From Pseudoneobacillus sp052180215 (GTDB lineage Bacteria; Bacillota; Bacilli; Bacillales; Cytobacillaceae), in NCBI RefSeq assembly GCF_052180215.1, contig NZ_CP197471.1, positions 4,364,001-4,428,000 of the forward strand: 64,000 nt of DNA, in the 5' to 3' direction. Below the pieces are notes generated by a model that ran no database searches, was not told the origin of the DNA, and was given only the letters and a program-made list of their open reading frames with translations. Both the position numbers and the translations under genes were made by a program. Shown here in pieces: positions 23,710-32,334 of this stretch (position 1 is its first letter; every line of letters begins with the position of its first letter).

Positions 23710-24702
23710 TTAATCACTTTGTTTATTCATTTGCGGCGGCTCTTCCATCCAACCATTTTTAATCATCATTTTGGCTCCATAATGTGCATAATCAAAAATG
23801 TCCTTCATAAAGCTTGTCATTTTGATTGGTAAATCATTTCTAAAACTAAAGGCAGTCCCAAGGGAATTGCCACCTAACGAGAAACTGCAGAAAAGACTCA
23901 CACAATACATCATCATTTTATCAGAAAAAGGAGCTGCCATTGATTTTGTGATATTTCCCCCTGAGGTACTCGGCACTTGAATATCACTTTTTAATAGTAC
24001 TTCACTCATTTCTTTTATAATGCTCTTCGCCAACTCTCCTCCTTTTATAAAAAATTTCTGTACTTCTTCCTGCTGGGCACATTGAGCAAATCCAAAGATC
24101 ATTTGCATTCCCGTCACATTGGATTCGATTCCATGATAAATATGAGCAACTTCAACCGTATTTAATGGTCGTTTTTCACTAAATGGATTTAGTCCACTTA
24201 AATAGCTAATATCTCTTATAAACTCTACTGATTTAGGCATGGAAGTATAAGGTGGTCTAGCCATTAGACCTTTTTCAATTAAGTATTTTGTACATTGATC
24301 ATAATACTTTTGAGTCATAGTCGTTAATTCTCGATATAACATAATAATATCTTCTCGGTAAGACATCGTTAAATTTAAGGTATGCATGGCCATACTTATT
24401 TCTTTTATCATCCGAACAAACATGATATCGAAACCATTTTCATAAAGTTTTGGAACCCCTACATTGACATCATTTGCCGTAAACCCAACAGGGATAACCG
24501 CGCCTTCTTTCTGAAAAATATCTTTGATTCTAACTATGAATGAAATAACATCTTCATGTAAACTTTTCATAATCTTTTTTGCCTCTTCATCATCCGCTTT
24601 ATCAATAAAATATTCTAACATCTGTAAAATCATCGTTTTTTGTTGATAGGTTATCCAAAGCGTCCCGATTTCAGATGACGTAATGACAGGTTTTTCTGGC
24701 AT
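23710..24702 (-). CDS. DUF3231 family protein, copy 1
   Basis: A 330-residue protein made of two similar halves of about 160 residues. Each begins with a LTSSEIGTLW- or LNTVEVAHIYHGIES-like helix and ends with an F-x-N/S-D-K-M/L-M helix region, as expected of DUF3231. It is rich in helices and histidine/methionine and has a four-helix-bundle character. Function is not established; the family is common in Bacillaceae. ATAGGAGGGAAAATAA precedes the ATG. A paralogue lies at 58367-59374 with the same length and start motif (TSSEIG). Confidence 0.85.
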   Translation of the reverse strand: MPEKPVITSSEIGTLWITYQQKTMILQMLEYFIDKADDEEAKKIMKSLHEDVISFIVRIKDIFQKEGAVIPVGFTANDVNVGVPKLYENGFDIMFVRMIKEISMAMHTLNLTMSYREDIIMLYRELTTMTQKYYDQCTKYLIEKGLMARPPYTSMPKSVEFIRDISYLSGLNPFSEKRPLNTVEVAHIYHGIESNVTGMQMIFGFAQCAQQEEVQKFFIKGGELAKSIIKEMSEVLLKSDIQVPSTSGGNITKSMAAPFSDKMMMYCVSLFCSFSLGGNSLGTAFSFRNDLPIKMTSFMKDIFDYAHYGAKMMIKNGWMEEPPQMNKQSD

Positions 24703-24904
24703 TTATTTTCCCTCCTATAATCATTAGTTTGTTACGCGATTAACTATAATGGAGTCAAACGTACTTGAGATTAGTGTAAACATTTTTTTCTAATAGAATT
24801 CATGTCTTTATCTATTAGCTTTGATTAGATAAGGAGGAATATCTTTATCAAATGTTGAATTATTAATAGTTTGCGCAAAAGTAGATAAAAAGGAGTATAC
24901 CGAA

Positions 24905-26494
24905 ATGTCAGAGTTGATTAAAAATATCCATCGAATGATCGATGAGTCGATGAAAACCAATAACATCCCCGGGGCAGCCGTGGCGGTGATTAAAAACAAT
25001 GAAGTGATCTTATCTGAAGGTTATGGAAAAACAAATATAGAAAATTGGGGTTCTCCTATTCGTCCCAATACATTATTTCGAATCGCATCCGTAAGTAAAC
25101 TTTTTACTGGAACACTTATGATGATGCTTGTTGAAAAGGGCTTAATTGAGCTAGATAAACCTGTACAATATTATGTTCCCTGGTTTACTACAGCTAATCC
25201 TGAACTATCTAAATGGATTACGATTCGTATGCTGTTAACCCATTCCTCCGGTTTACCAACAGGGGAAAATGTAAGCACCGATTATAAAGAAGCAGGACTT
25301 TATCATTACATGAAAGAAGTTGTTCCAACGCTTCCCATTCTTTTTCATCCAGGAACGGCTTATTCCTATGGTAATCATTCCTTAAATATTGCCGGCTTTG
25401 TAGCTGAGCAAGTCACAAAAAAGCCGTTCGCCACACTTATGCAGGAAATGCTTTTTGATCCTTTAGAGATGACGCAAACGACGTATGACCCATTAAAGGC
25501 CATGACGTATCCATTAGCCTTGCCGCATGATAAGAGTCCTAATGGTGATTTGTCTATTTCGCACCAGTTCTATGATAACAGTGGGAATTATCCTTCTTAT
25601 TATGCTTTCTCCTCTATTGAGGACCTTAGTACGTTTGCTTTGATGCATTTGCAAAACGGGGTTTATTCTGAGGAAAAAATACTCGACTTTTCTTCTATAA
25701 AAGAGATGAGAACTCAGCAAATTAGATGGTACACCTTAACAGATGCAGGATGTGGAATTAACTTTTTCAAGGAAACAAAGGATGGAATCGATCGATATTG
25801 GCATTATGGACAGTATAGTAATCAGTATTCAAGCCAATTTATCCTTGTCCCTGAAAAGGGTATTGCGGTAATTGCCTTAGCAAATGGCGAAAATATCTTC
25901 CAAGCTGGATATGAAATCATTGATGAGCTTTTAAAAGAGGATAGTCATATAGGAAATACGCCAGAGAATAGGTTATCTGATGAAAAAATGGATTTGTCCT
26001 CGTATGAGGGTACTTATCTGCACAGTTATTACGGGCTGTTTGATATCCATATCACTTCCGAGAAAGTTGTAATGAATCATAATCACACCCAATACGAATT
26101 AAGTCCTTTCAACAAAGATACCTATCTAGCAAAGGATGAACAAGGGAATACCGTTTTCACCATCGGTTTTCCTGCACCTATTAATGGGCAAACGATCAAT
26201 TGTATTGTGGTAAACAGTAAAGCATGTCCTGAATTTAAGTTGACCTATACACCTAATCCAGAGGATTGGAATAACTGGGTAGGGACTTTTAGCAATGGGA
26301 AAGAATCTTATGAAGTATCGATAAATGGCGATACTCTCGTGATTAAAGACCTTCAAATGAGCATGGAGCTTATAGGAAGAGCCATTGAGGGAAATCAATT
26401 TTTGACTAAAGAATATGGTTTAGTCAATTTTATTGAAGTAAATGGTGTTATTAATCTAGAATTTGACTTTGCTTGGAGATATCCTAAACAATAA
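24905..26494 (+). CDS. Serine hydrolase of the class C beta-lactamase/penicillin-binding family
   Basis: The N-terminal 350 residues of this 529-residue protein form a beta-lactamase-like (peptidase S12) domain with nucleophile motif SVSK (about residues 60-63) and YxN motif YSYGNHS (about 156). A HYGQYSNQYSS segment may be the third motif. A C-terminal domain of about 170 residues, mostly beta strands, follows. No signal peptide is visible, so it is probably cytoplasmic and more likely an esterase or D-amino peptidase than a resistance enzyme. AAAAAGGAGTATACCGAA gives a strong start. Confidence 0.82.
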   Translation: MSELIKNIHRMIDESMKTNNIPGAAVAVIKNNEVILSEGYGKTNIENWGSPIRPNTLFRIASVSKLFTGTLMMMLVEKGLIELDKPVQYYVPWFTTANPELSKWITIRMLLTHSSGLPTGENVSTDYKEAGLYHYMKEVVPTLPILFHPGTAYSYGNHSLNIAGFVAEQVTKKPFATLMQEMLFDPLEMTQTTYDPLKAMTYPLALPHDKSPNGDLSISHQFYDNSGNYPSYYAFSSIEDLSTFALMHLQNGVYSEEKILDFSSIKEMRTQQIRWYTLTDAGCGINFFKETKDGIDRYWHYGQYSNQYSSQFILVPEKGIAVIALANGENIFQAGYEIIDELLKEDSHIGNTPENRLSDEKMDLSSYEGTYLHSYYGLFDIHITSEKVVMNHNHTQYELSPFNKDTYLAKDEQGNTVFTIGFPAPINGQTINCIVVNSKACPEFKLTYTPNPEDWNNWVGTFSNGKESYEVSINGDTLVIKDLQMSMELIGRAIEGNQFLTKEYGLVNFIEVNGVINLEFDFAWRYPKQ

Positions 26495-26534
26495 ACAGCT
26501 ATAAATTCCTTTTAATTACTTTATATTTCAATTT

Positions 26535-26568
26535 AAGGCCACCTTTTACAAATAGGTGGCCTTTTTCC
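26535..26568 (+). terminator. Rho-independent terminator of the serine hydrolase gene
   Basis: AAGGCCACCT (26535-26544) pairs with AGGTGGCCTT (26554-26563), followed by T residues. The remaining 300 bases to the next gene are AT-rich. They hold an inverted GATGT/ACATC pair at about 26777-26796 but no clear gene or riboswitch. Confidence 0.9.
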
Positions 26569-26873
26569 TATAAGGACAAGCTTTTTTCATTATTTTAAAC
26601 TATAAAATTTATGGTATGTCTGTAAAAAATAGACAACCAGACGATATTAGGTAACATTCCTGTAATATTCTAAAACTAAGATTAATAGTTACATGCTAAG
26701 GTTTATAGCTGGGAAGCCATTGAATATATTCAAAAACTCATTTTCCAAGAAATATTATCGCAATATAAATGCCATAGATGTAACCGATTTAACATCTCCC
26801 TGTTCTTTGTTTCAGAAAAATCCATGTTACGATAGTTGAAAATTAGCAACCAAAGAACATGGAGGGTAAAAGA

Positions 26874-27512
26874 ATGCTTAAGACCATTAAATCATTGATA
26901 GCAGTTGCTGTACTCTCAGGAACTGTAAGTGCTAATGTACAAGCTGCTACGATTACAGTAAAAAAAGGAGATACGCTTTGGAGTCTTTCACAAGTACATA
27001 ATACTTCAGTAGAAAACTTTCAGAAGTTGAATCAACTAAATACCGACCTTATTCACCCAGGAGATATCCTTTTAACTTCATCGAAAAAACAGACGAAAGC
27101 GTCAACGAAGGCTACTCCACAGGTGACAAATAAGTCAACAGCGAAAGCGAAAAGTCCTATTGTAAAAGCTAAAAAGGATAAGCCTACTACCGCAAAAACT
27201 CCTGCTCCAAAAAAGACAAAACAAAAGAAAATAACGGTAACTGCGACAGCCTATACAGCTTCATGTAAAGGATGTTCCGGTATTACCAAAACCGGAATTA
27301 ACATAAAAGCAAACCCACACAAAAAGGTTATTGCCGTTGACCCTAAGGTTATACCATTAGGAAGCAAAGTTTATGTGGAAGGATACGGTCCCGCCATTGC
27401 GGGTGATATTGGTGGAGCCATCAAAGGAAAAAGAATTGATATTTTTATCCCTTCAAAAAAAGCAGCCATTCGCTTTGGGGTCAAAAAATTAAACGTAACC
27501 ATCTTAAATTAG
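26874..27512 (+). CDS. LysM and 3D-domain cell-wall protein (YocH-like)
   Basis: A secreted protein of about 212 residues from the ATG at 26874, eight bases after GGAGG. A signal peptide ends at about VQAA; one LysM domain follows (ITVKKGDTLWSLSQVHNTS...LIHPGDILL), then a Lys/Thr/Pro-rich linker, then a C-terminal 3D domain (VTATAYTASCKGCSG...VIAVDPKVIPLGSKVYVEGYG...AGDIGGAIKGKRIDIFIPS). The three aspartates (AVD, AGD, RID) that name the domain are intact. Such proteins cleave or remodel peptidoglycan. In Bacillus they are often WalR targets, which is notable because walH-walI-walJ lie in this window. Confidence 0.88.
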   Translation: MLKTIKSLIAVAVLSGTVSANVQAATITVKKGDTLWSLSQVHNTSVENFQKLNQLNTDLIHPGDILLTSSKKQTKASTKATPQVTNKSTAKAKSPIVKAKKDKPTTAKTPAPKKTKQKKITVTATAYTASCKGCSGITKTGINIKANPHKKVIAVDPKVIPLGSKVYVEGYGPAIAGDIGGAIKGKRIDIFIPSKKAAIRFGVKKLNVTILN

Positions 27513-27534
27513 ACTAGTAACGGTCTATATATAT

Positions 27535-27565
27535 AAACACTGCAAAAGAGTTTGCAGTGTTTTTC
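27535..27565 (+). terminator. Rho-independent terminator of the LysM-3D gene
   Basis: AAACACTGCAAA (27535-27546) pairs with TTTGCAGTGTTT (27551-27562), with T residues following. Confidence 0.88.
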
Positions 27566-27580
27566 ATTTTAAAGAAACGA

Positions 27581-27634
27581 AAAAAAGTCTAAAGTAAAAA
27601 TGAATCAATAGCTGTTCATTTTCACTTTAGACTT
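27581..27634 (-). terminator. Rho-independent terminator of the second lysine importer
   Basis: A long stem (27585-27604 with 27615-27634, one mismatch) lies just beyond the ATPase stop codon and continues on the minus strand into a T run. Confidence 0.88.
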
Positions 27635-27642
27635 CCCTAGGA

Positions 27643-28377
27643 TTATCTTAATGTGCGTTTTAAAAATTCCCTTGTACGTTCATGTTTAGGATTATTGAAG
27701 ATTTCTTCTGGATTTCCTTCTTCAGCAATAACCCCTTTGTCCATAAAGACGATACGATCTGACACTTCTCTTGCAAACTCCATTTCATGCGTTACGATTA
27801 GCATGGTTAGCCCAGATTCAGCCAACTCCTTCATAACTTTTAGCACTTCTCCGACCATTTCAGGATCTAACGCAGAGGTAGGTTCATCAAATAACATGAC
27901 ATCTGGTTCCATCGATAGCGCCCTAGCAATAGCTACACGTTGTTTTTGACCGCCAGATAATTGTTTAGGTTTTGCGTTGACGTATTTATCCAGACCAACG
28001 ACTTTCAAGTATTTCATTGCCACTTTTTCTGCTTCATCTCTAGATCTTTTTAATACTTTGGTTTGACCTACTACACAATTATTCAAGACATTATGATTGT
28101 TAAATAAATTAAACTGTTGGAATACCATTCCTAAATGTCTACGGTAAGCAAATAGATCATGCTTGTCATCTAATATATTTTCTCCATGATAAATAATCTG
28201 GCCACCGCTTGGCTTTTCTAAAAGATTGATACAACGCAGAAGAGTAGATTTTCCGGAACCTGAGGAACCAATAATACTCACAACTTCTCCTTTGTTAACA
28301 GTAAAATCAATGTCCTTTAACACTTCATTAGTTCCAAAAGATTTGTTTAGATGCTGAACTTCAATGACTTTTTCCAT
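27643..28377 (-). CDS. Amino-acid ABC transporter ATP-binding protein, second lysine system
   Basis: A 244-residue ATPase with Walker A GSSGSGKST, signature LSGGQKQR, Walker B VMLFDEPTSALDP and VTHEMEFA. It is clearly paralogous to the ATPase at 10666-11388 (most motif blocks are identical) but is slightly longer, with an insertion (NILDDKHDLFAYRRHLG) in the region before the Q-loop, as in histidine/arginine-type ATPases. It is the last gene of an operon led by a lysine riboswitch. Confidence 0.92.
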   Translation of the reverse strand: MEKVIEVQHLNKSFGTNEVLKDIDFTVNKGEVVSIIGSSGSGKSTLLRCINLLEKPSGGQIIYHGENILDDKHDLFAYRRHLGMVFQQFNLFNNHNVLNNCVVGQTKVLKRSRDEAEKVAMKYLKVVGLDKYVNAKPKQLSGGQKQRVAIARALSMEPDVMLFDEPTSALDPEMVGEVLKVMKELAESGLTMLIVTHEMEFAREVSDRIVFMDKGVIAEEGNPEEIFNNPKHERTREFLKRTLR

Positions 28378-28401
28378 ATATGCTCCTCCTTCCGCTTTTA
28401 A

Positions 28402-29151
28402 TTAGTTTCTTGTACCTGTTGCTTCTAATGGCGTTTCATTTCCAATCATCGTGTAATTATCAGGACCTTCTAATTTTTTCTCTACATAAAGTAAAATTCT
28501 CGTTACGATAAACGTCATGACAAAATAAATCACACAAGCCACAAAGAAGGATTCAAAATATCTAAAATTATTACCTGCAACTGACTTTGTTAAGAAGTAC
28601 AATTCTGATACTGAAATAACATTTAGGACAGATGTATCTTTAATATTAATGACAAATTGATTTCCGGTAGCCGGTAAAATATTTCGAATTACTTGTGGTA
28701 ATACCACATTTAACATCGTTTGAATATGGTTCATCCCGATGGCTTGGGCAGCTTCATATTGTCCTTTATCAATGGAAACAATCCCACCGCGAACATATTC
28801 CGCCATGTAAGCCCCCGTATTAATCGATACAACAATTAGGGCCGCAACTATAACATTCATATTGATATTGAAAGCTAAAGCAGAACCATAATAAATAACC
28901 ATCGCCTGAACAATCATAGGTGTTCCACGGAAGAACTCTATATAAATAGAAAGAATGATATTAATAATTTTAAGAATAACTTTTTTTGCTCCACGTTCAG
29001 GAACAGGAATCGTACGAATAACTCCAGCCAATAATCCAATGATTGCCCCAAATATGGTCCCAATCAGCGCTATAAAGAGTGTCATACCAGCACCGCGTAG
29101 GAACATTGGCCAGTTTTCCAATACAATCTTTACGACCCACTCAAAGCTCAT
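28402..29151 (-). CDS. Amino-acid ABC transporter permease, second lysine system
   Basis: About 249 residues from the ATG at 29151, where AAGGGGGAAGGAAAG provides the ribosome binding site; the longer frame to 29223 would start inside the intercistronic hairpin. It shows RGTPMIVQAMVIYYG and the EAA loop EAAQAIGMNHIQTMLNVVLPQ, typical of polar amino-acid permeases. It lies between the binding protein and the ATPase. Confidence 0.9.
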   Translation of the reverse strand: MSFEWVVKIVLENWPMFLRGAGMTLFIALIGTIFGAIIGLLAGVIRTIPVPERGAKKVILKIINIILSIYIEFFRGTPMIVQAMVIYYGSALAFNINMNVIVAALIVVSINTGAYMAEYVRGGIVSIDKGQYEAAQAIGMNHIQTMLNVVLPQVIRNILPATGNQFVINIKDTSVLNVISVSELYFLTKSVAGNNFRYFESFFVACVIYFVMTFIVTRILLYVEKKLEGPDNYTMIGNETPLEATGTRN

Positions 29152-29181
29152 CTTTCCTTCCCCCTTTTCCTCATTATCATA

Positions 29182-29213
29182 AAACCGACTGTATAATTGA
29201 ATACAGCCGGTTT
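29182..29213 (-). terminator. Intercistronic stem-loop between binding protein and permease
   Basis: AAACCGACTGTAT (29182-29194) pairs with ATACAGCCGGTTT (29201-29213) apart from one G-U pair. It lies 9 bp past the binding-protein stop, as in the sugar operons of this window, and probably limits read-through into the permease gene. Confidence 0.7.
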
Positions 29214-29222
29214 GCTCGAACA

Positions 29223-30059
29223 TTATTCTGCTGCAGGTTGGTTCTTGATAGCCGTATCCATAATTTGAGTACGTTCTTCCTCAGAGATACCCTTTAAGAT
29301 TTCATTCATTTTTTCTGTTAATTTACTTCCTTTTTCAAGTCCAACAGCGATAGCTGTATCATCCTCTGATGTTTTAAATCCATCTTCAAATTCAACCATT
29401 GCGAAGTTTTCATTTGCTGATGCGGCACTAACTGCTTCCGGACGCTCTGATACATAACCATCAATCATTCCTGATTGAAGTGCTACTCGCATTGCTGGGA
29501 AGTTATCCATTGCTGTCTGTTTAGATACACCTTCAATTTGATCAATCACAGAGTAGTGGAATGTATTTAATTGAGCCGTTACCTTTGCACCTTTGAAATC
29601 TTGGATAGATGTCGCATTTTCAAACTTTCCACCCTTTTTAACAACCATCACTAGATTAGACTTATAATAGTTATCTGAGAAGTCAATGGTTTCTTTACGT
29701 TCTGCTGTTGGTGACATCCCTGCAATAATGGCATCAATTTTTCCAGATGTTAATGCTGGTACTAGACCATCCCATTCGGTTTTCACAATCACTAGTTTTT
29801 TGCCTAACCCATCGGCAATTTTTTTAGCAATCTCCACATCATAACCACCAGCGTATTCAGCCGCTCCATCTATTTTTACACCGCCATTGGAATCATCCTT
29901 CTGAGTCCAGTTAAATGGCGCATATCCAGCTTCAAGACCTACCTTAAATGTATCTTCTCCTTCTGACCCAGAAGTGGATTGACTGCTTGTCCCACATCCA
30001 GCTAATAGAATCATAGCGGACAGGATTAATACTAAAAATAATGATGCTTTCTTTCTCAT
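29223..30059 (-). CDS. Amino-acid ABC transporter substrate-binding lipoprotein, second lysine system
   Basis: A family 3 solute-binding protein of about 278 residues. The ATG at 30059 lies at good distance from GGGGGAGA; the ATG at 30065 is too close. The signal ends in lipobox LLAGC. Visible are YAGGYDVEIAKKIADGLG and the ligand-carboxylate region MSPTAERKETIDFSDNYY. It is only distantly similar to the binding protein at 12106-12894, so the two importers may differ in affinity. Its leader is a lysine riboswitch. Confidence 0.9.
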   Translation of the reverse strand: MRKKASLFLVLILSAMILLAGCGTSSQSTSGSEGEDTFKVGLEAGYAPFNWTQKDDSNGGVKIDGAAEYAGGYDVEIAKKIADGLGKKLVIVKTEWDGLVPALTSGKIDAIIAGMSPTAERKETIDFSDNYYKSNLVMVVKKGGKFENATSIQDFKGAKVTAQLNTFHYSVIDQIEGVSKQTAMDNFPAMRVALQSGMIDGYVSERPEAVSAASANENFAMVEFEDGFKTSEDDTAIAVGLEKGSKLTEKMNEILKGISEEERTQIMDTAIKNQPAAE

Positions 30060-30097
30060 GTTCATTCTCCCCCTATTTTTTTGAGCTTTTTTTACAA

Positions 30098-30352
30098 CAA
30101 AAAACGACCTGAGATAAACTCAGGTCGCACTATGCATAGTTGCCCTAAATTCCTCTCTTTTCTCAAATGAGATAGCACAACTCAGATAAACCAGGAAAGT
30201 TTACTGAGACAGTCCTGCAGCTCTTAACTGCAGACCCAGCAAGTAATACGGAGAATATTACTCACTTCGGCGACATTTCCTTCTCCTTAGCATCAAAGCT
30301 TCTCAAACTCCACTAAAGACTGTTAAATATCGCGCCTCTACCTCACCTATTA
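30098..30352 (-). ncRNA. Lysine riboswitch (L box) with terminator, copy 2
   Basis: On the minus strand the leader shows GAGGTAGAGGCGCG, a TCGCCGAAGTG segment, a CTGGGTCTGCAG stretch and GGACTGTCTCAG in lysine-aptamer order. TGAGGTAG and CTATCTCA close P1. A perfect terminator stem (30105-30113 with 30119-30127) is followed by T residues on that strand. The element is a clear relative of the one at 12941-13200 but has diverged in its loops. It should shut off the second importer when lysine is plentiful. Confidence 0.92.
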
Positions 30353-30384
30353 AAAAGTGAGGTTTCTATTAAATTATATTTATA

Positions 30385-30413
30385 AGGCTACAACACGCCC
30401 ATCAATCTGTCAA
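30385..30413 (-). promoter_or_regulatory. Possible promoter of lysine riboswitch 2
   Basis: On the minus strand a perfect TTGACA (30408-30413) is followed after 17 bp by TAGCCT (30385-30390), a weak -10. Confidence 0.45.
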
Positions 30414-30537
30414 CCTGATTAACTATATTAATATAAATTGGTTGCATGGTAAAATAGTGGAAATTCATTTAAAAAATTAATCTTTTTTCCAATAAAAAGA
30501 AACATTCAAACGTCTATTAGGTGAAGGGAGGAAAAAA

Positions 30538-31047
30538 ATGGCTCAACCTATTTTACACCAATCAGAACAATATGATGAAAGCCTTGCTGAATTTAAGATT
30601 TTATTTGATCAACATAAGAAACATGTATTTGCGATAGCACTTTCCATTCTAAGAGACTTTGAACTATCTGAAGACGTGCTTCAAGAAGTTTATATTAAAC
30701 TTTATCAGCAGCTGAAGAATCATGAAATTAAAAATGTTAAGGCATGGCTCATTCGTGTATCAAGAAACACAGCATTAGACCTTTATCGAAAAAAAAATCG
30801 GGAATTAACCGGATTTGATCAAAACTATTTTGAACAAATCCATTATTTATCGGAGGACCCTATCGACAAAATGGTCTTATCAAAATACTTGGAATTGTTG
30901 AATACAGAGGAAAGGCAAATCGTCATTTTAAAGGATATCTCAGGTCTAAAGCATCGAGAAATTGCTAAAATCACGGAAATGCCGTTGGGTACAGTTCTTT
31001 GGAAGTATAATGCTGCCATGAAAAAACTTCGCAAAGCATTAGACTAA
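30538..31047 (+). CDS. ECF-type sigma factor, second system
   Basis: A 169-residue sigma-70 family protein. Region 2 is FKILFDQHKKHVFAIALSIL with SEDVLQEVYIKLYQQL and VKAWLIRVSRNTALDLYRKK; region 4 is LNTEERQIVILKDISGLKHREIAKITEMPLGTVLWKYNAAMKKL. GAAGGGAGGAAAAAA gives a strong start. It is paired with a membrane protein 12 bp downstream and resembles, but is not closely similar to, the sigma factor at 15286-15852. No clear ECF promoter could be found upstream. Confidence 0.9.
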   Translation: MAQPILHQSEQYDESLAEFKILFDQHKKHVFAIALSILRDFELSEDVLQEVYIKLYQQLKNHEIKNVKAWLIRVSRNTALDLYRKKNRELTGFDQNYFEQIHYLSEDPIDKMVLSKYLELLNTEERQIVILKDISGLKHREIAKITEMPLGTVLWKYNAAMKKLRKALD

Positions 31048-31059
31048 GGAGGAAATCAG

Positions 31060-32196
31060 ATGGAAAAAGAAAAAACACAAAAACATCTAAATAAAGCTAT
31101 TGAAAAACAAGTCCCAGATGTCTGGGTTGATATACAAAGTAAAATAAAGGCAGCGGAAAAACGAGGAAATCAAGAAAAACTGTTAATAATGAATCGCAAG
31201 GGGCCTAACAAAAAGAAAACGATTTATAAAAGATTAGCCGTTGCGGCAGCGGTTTGTTTACTTTCCATTTCAACTTTAACTTTCACACCGGCTTTGGCGA
31301 CTATTCAACAAATGTACGACAAAATCTTTTCCAGTGATCATATAGATGATTCAGGTTTAAAAGCCGCTATTGATCTAGGTCACGGTCAGTTTATTAACCA
31401 AACCTATTATGATCAAGAACATGATATTACTGTCTTTTTTCAAAACATCATGACAGATGATAAAGAAACGAAACTCCTCTTAACCTTCCAAAGCAATAAG
31501 ACAGATTTAGAAAATTATTATTTAGATATCTTTGAAGGCGATAGTTCCATCAACCTAATTGATGAAAATGCTCAAAAGAAAAAACTTAAAAATGTTGGTT
31601 GGGGAAGCAGATATTATGATAGCAAAGAAAATAAAGTCGCTGAAGCCTTATCCTTTGAATCACTAAAAGACCTTGAGGGGAAAAATATTCAATTAGAAAT
31701 TAAAAATATAACCATATACGATAAAAAAGGAAAAGGAAAAGAGCTTGAGACCATCTGGCCACTAGCATTTACACTCGACAAGTCTGCAATTTCAGAAAGA
31801 GAAATGATCCAATTAAATAAGGAATTCACTTTCCAAAATGAAACATACACCATTCATGAAGTAGAATTTTCAGAGCTTGAAACAAGGGTTGTCGTAACTG
31901 GAACGGATACAGGCCCTTATACTGATGAAGATGGAAAGCAATACGATGTTATGAGTAAAGTGGAAAGCCAACTTCTTAATGCAAGGAAGTTTAAAAAAGG
32001 CTTTGGTTATTCTGTTGACCCTACTAAAACTGGTGTGTTTTTAAAATCAGCCGGGGAAAAAGTAGAGCCTATTTTTAGTAAAAATGAAATTCCAGCGCCA
32101 CTCGGGCAATATGTAATGGTCTTTGGTCCCGTTAAAGACCGCCAAGAATGTATTCTTGAAGTTGGAGAAGATTTAAAAATACCATTAAGGAAGTAG
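31060..32196 (+). CDS. DUF4179-type membrane protein, probable anti-sigma factor
   Basis: This 378-residue protein has a cytoplasmic N-terminus of about 60 residues, one membrane helix (AVAAAVCLLSISTLTF) and a large outer region of DUF4179/DUF5643 type. Its partner position after a sigma gene, the AAGGAGG start and the fold order match the anti-sigma factor at 15830-17440. Unlike that protein, its N-terminus has no H-x3-C-x2-C zinc motif; a short helical region (NKAIEKQVPDVWVDIQSKIK) must do the sigma binding. Confidence 0.82.
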   Translation: MEKEKTQKHLNKAIEKQVPDVWVDIQSKIKAAEKRGNQEKLLIMNRKGPNKKKTIYKRLAVAAAVCLLSISTLTFTPALATIQQMYDKIFSSDHIDDSGLKAAIDLGHGQFINQTYYDQEHDITVFFQNIMTDDKETKLLLTFQSNKTDLENYYLDIFEGDSSINLIDENAQKKKLKNVGWGSRYYDSKENKVAEALSFESLKDLEGKNIQLEIKNITIYDKKGKGKELETIWPLAFTLDKSAISEREMIQLNKEFTFQNETYTIHEVEFSELETRVVVTGTDTGPYTDEDGKQYDVMSKVESQLLNARKFKKGFGYSVDPTKTGVFLKSAGEKVEPIFSKNEIPAPLGQYVMVFGPVKDRQECILEVGEDLKIPLRK

Positions 32197-32285
32197 CATT
32201 AAACTTCTAAGTAATCTAGCAAAAAAGTTTCACATGAAACATTTTAAAACGTTTATATCACCGATAACAGTTCAAATATCATACA

Positions 32286-32320
32286 AGAACGCTTGGATCT
32301 ATCCAAGCGTTCTGTTTTTT
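32286..32320 (+). terminator. Rho-independent terminator of the second sigma operon
   Basis: AGAACGCTTGGAT (32286-32298) pairs perfectly with ATCCAAGCGTTCT (32301-32313), followed by six T residues. Confidence 0.92.
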
Positions 32321-32334
32321 ATAACTCATCAAAT

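Noticed and set aside
26569..26873. Riboswitch or WalR boxes upstream of the LysM-3D gene
   Set aside because: Such genes often have ydaO-type leaders or WalR sites, but I could not find a convincing aptamer or a full TGTWAH-N5-TGTWAH pair.
30481..30537. ECF promoter in front of the second sigma operon
   Set aside because: A CGTCTA -10-like motif is present at 30511, but no suitable -35 element lies 16-17 bp upstream.
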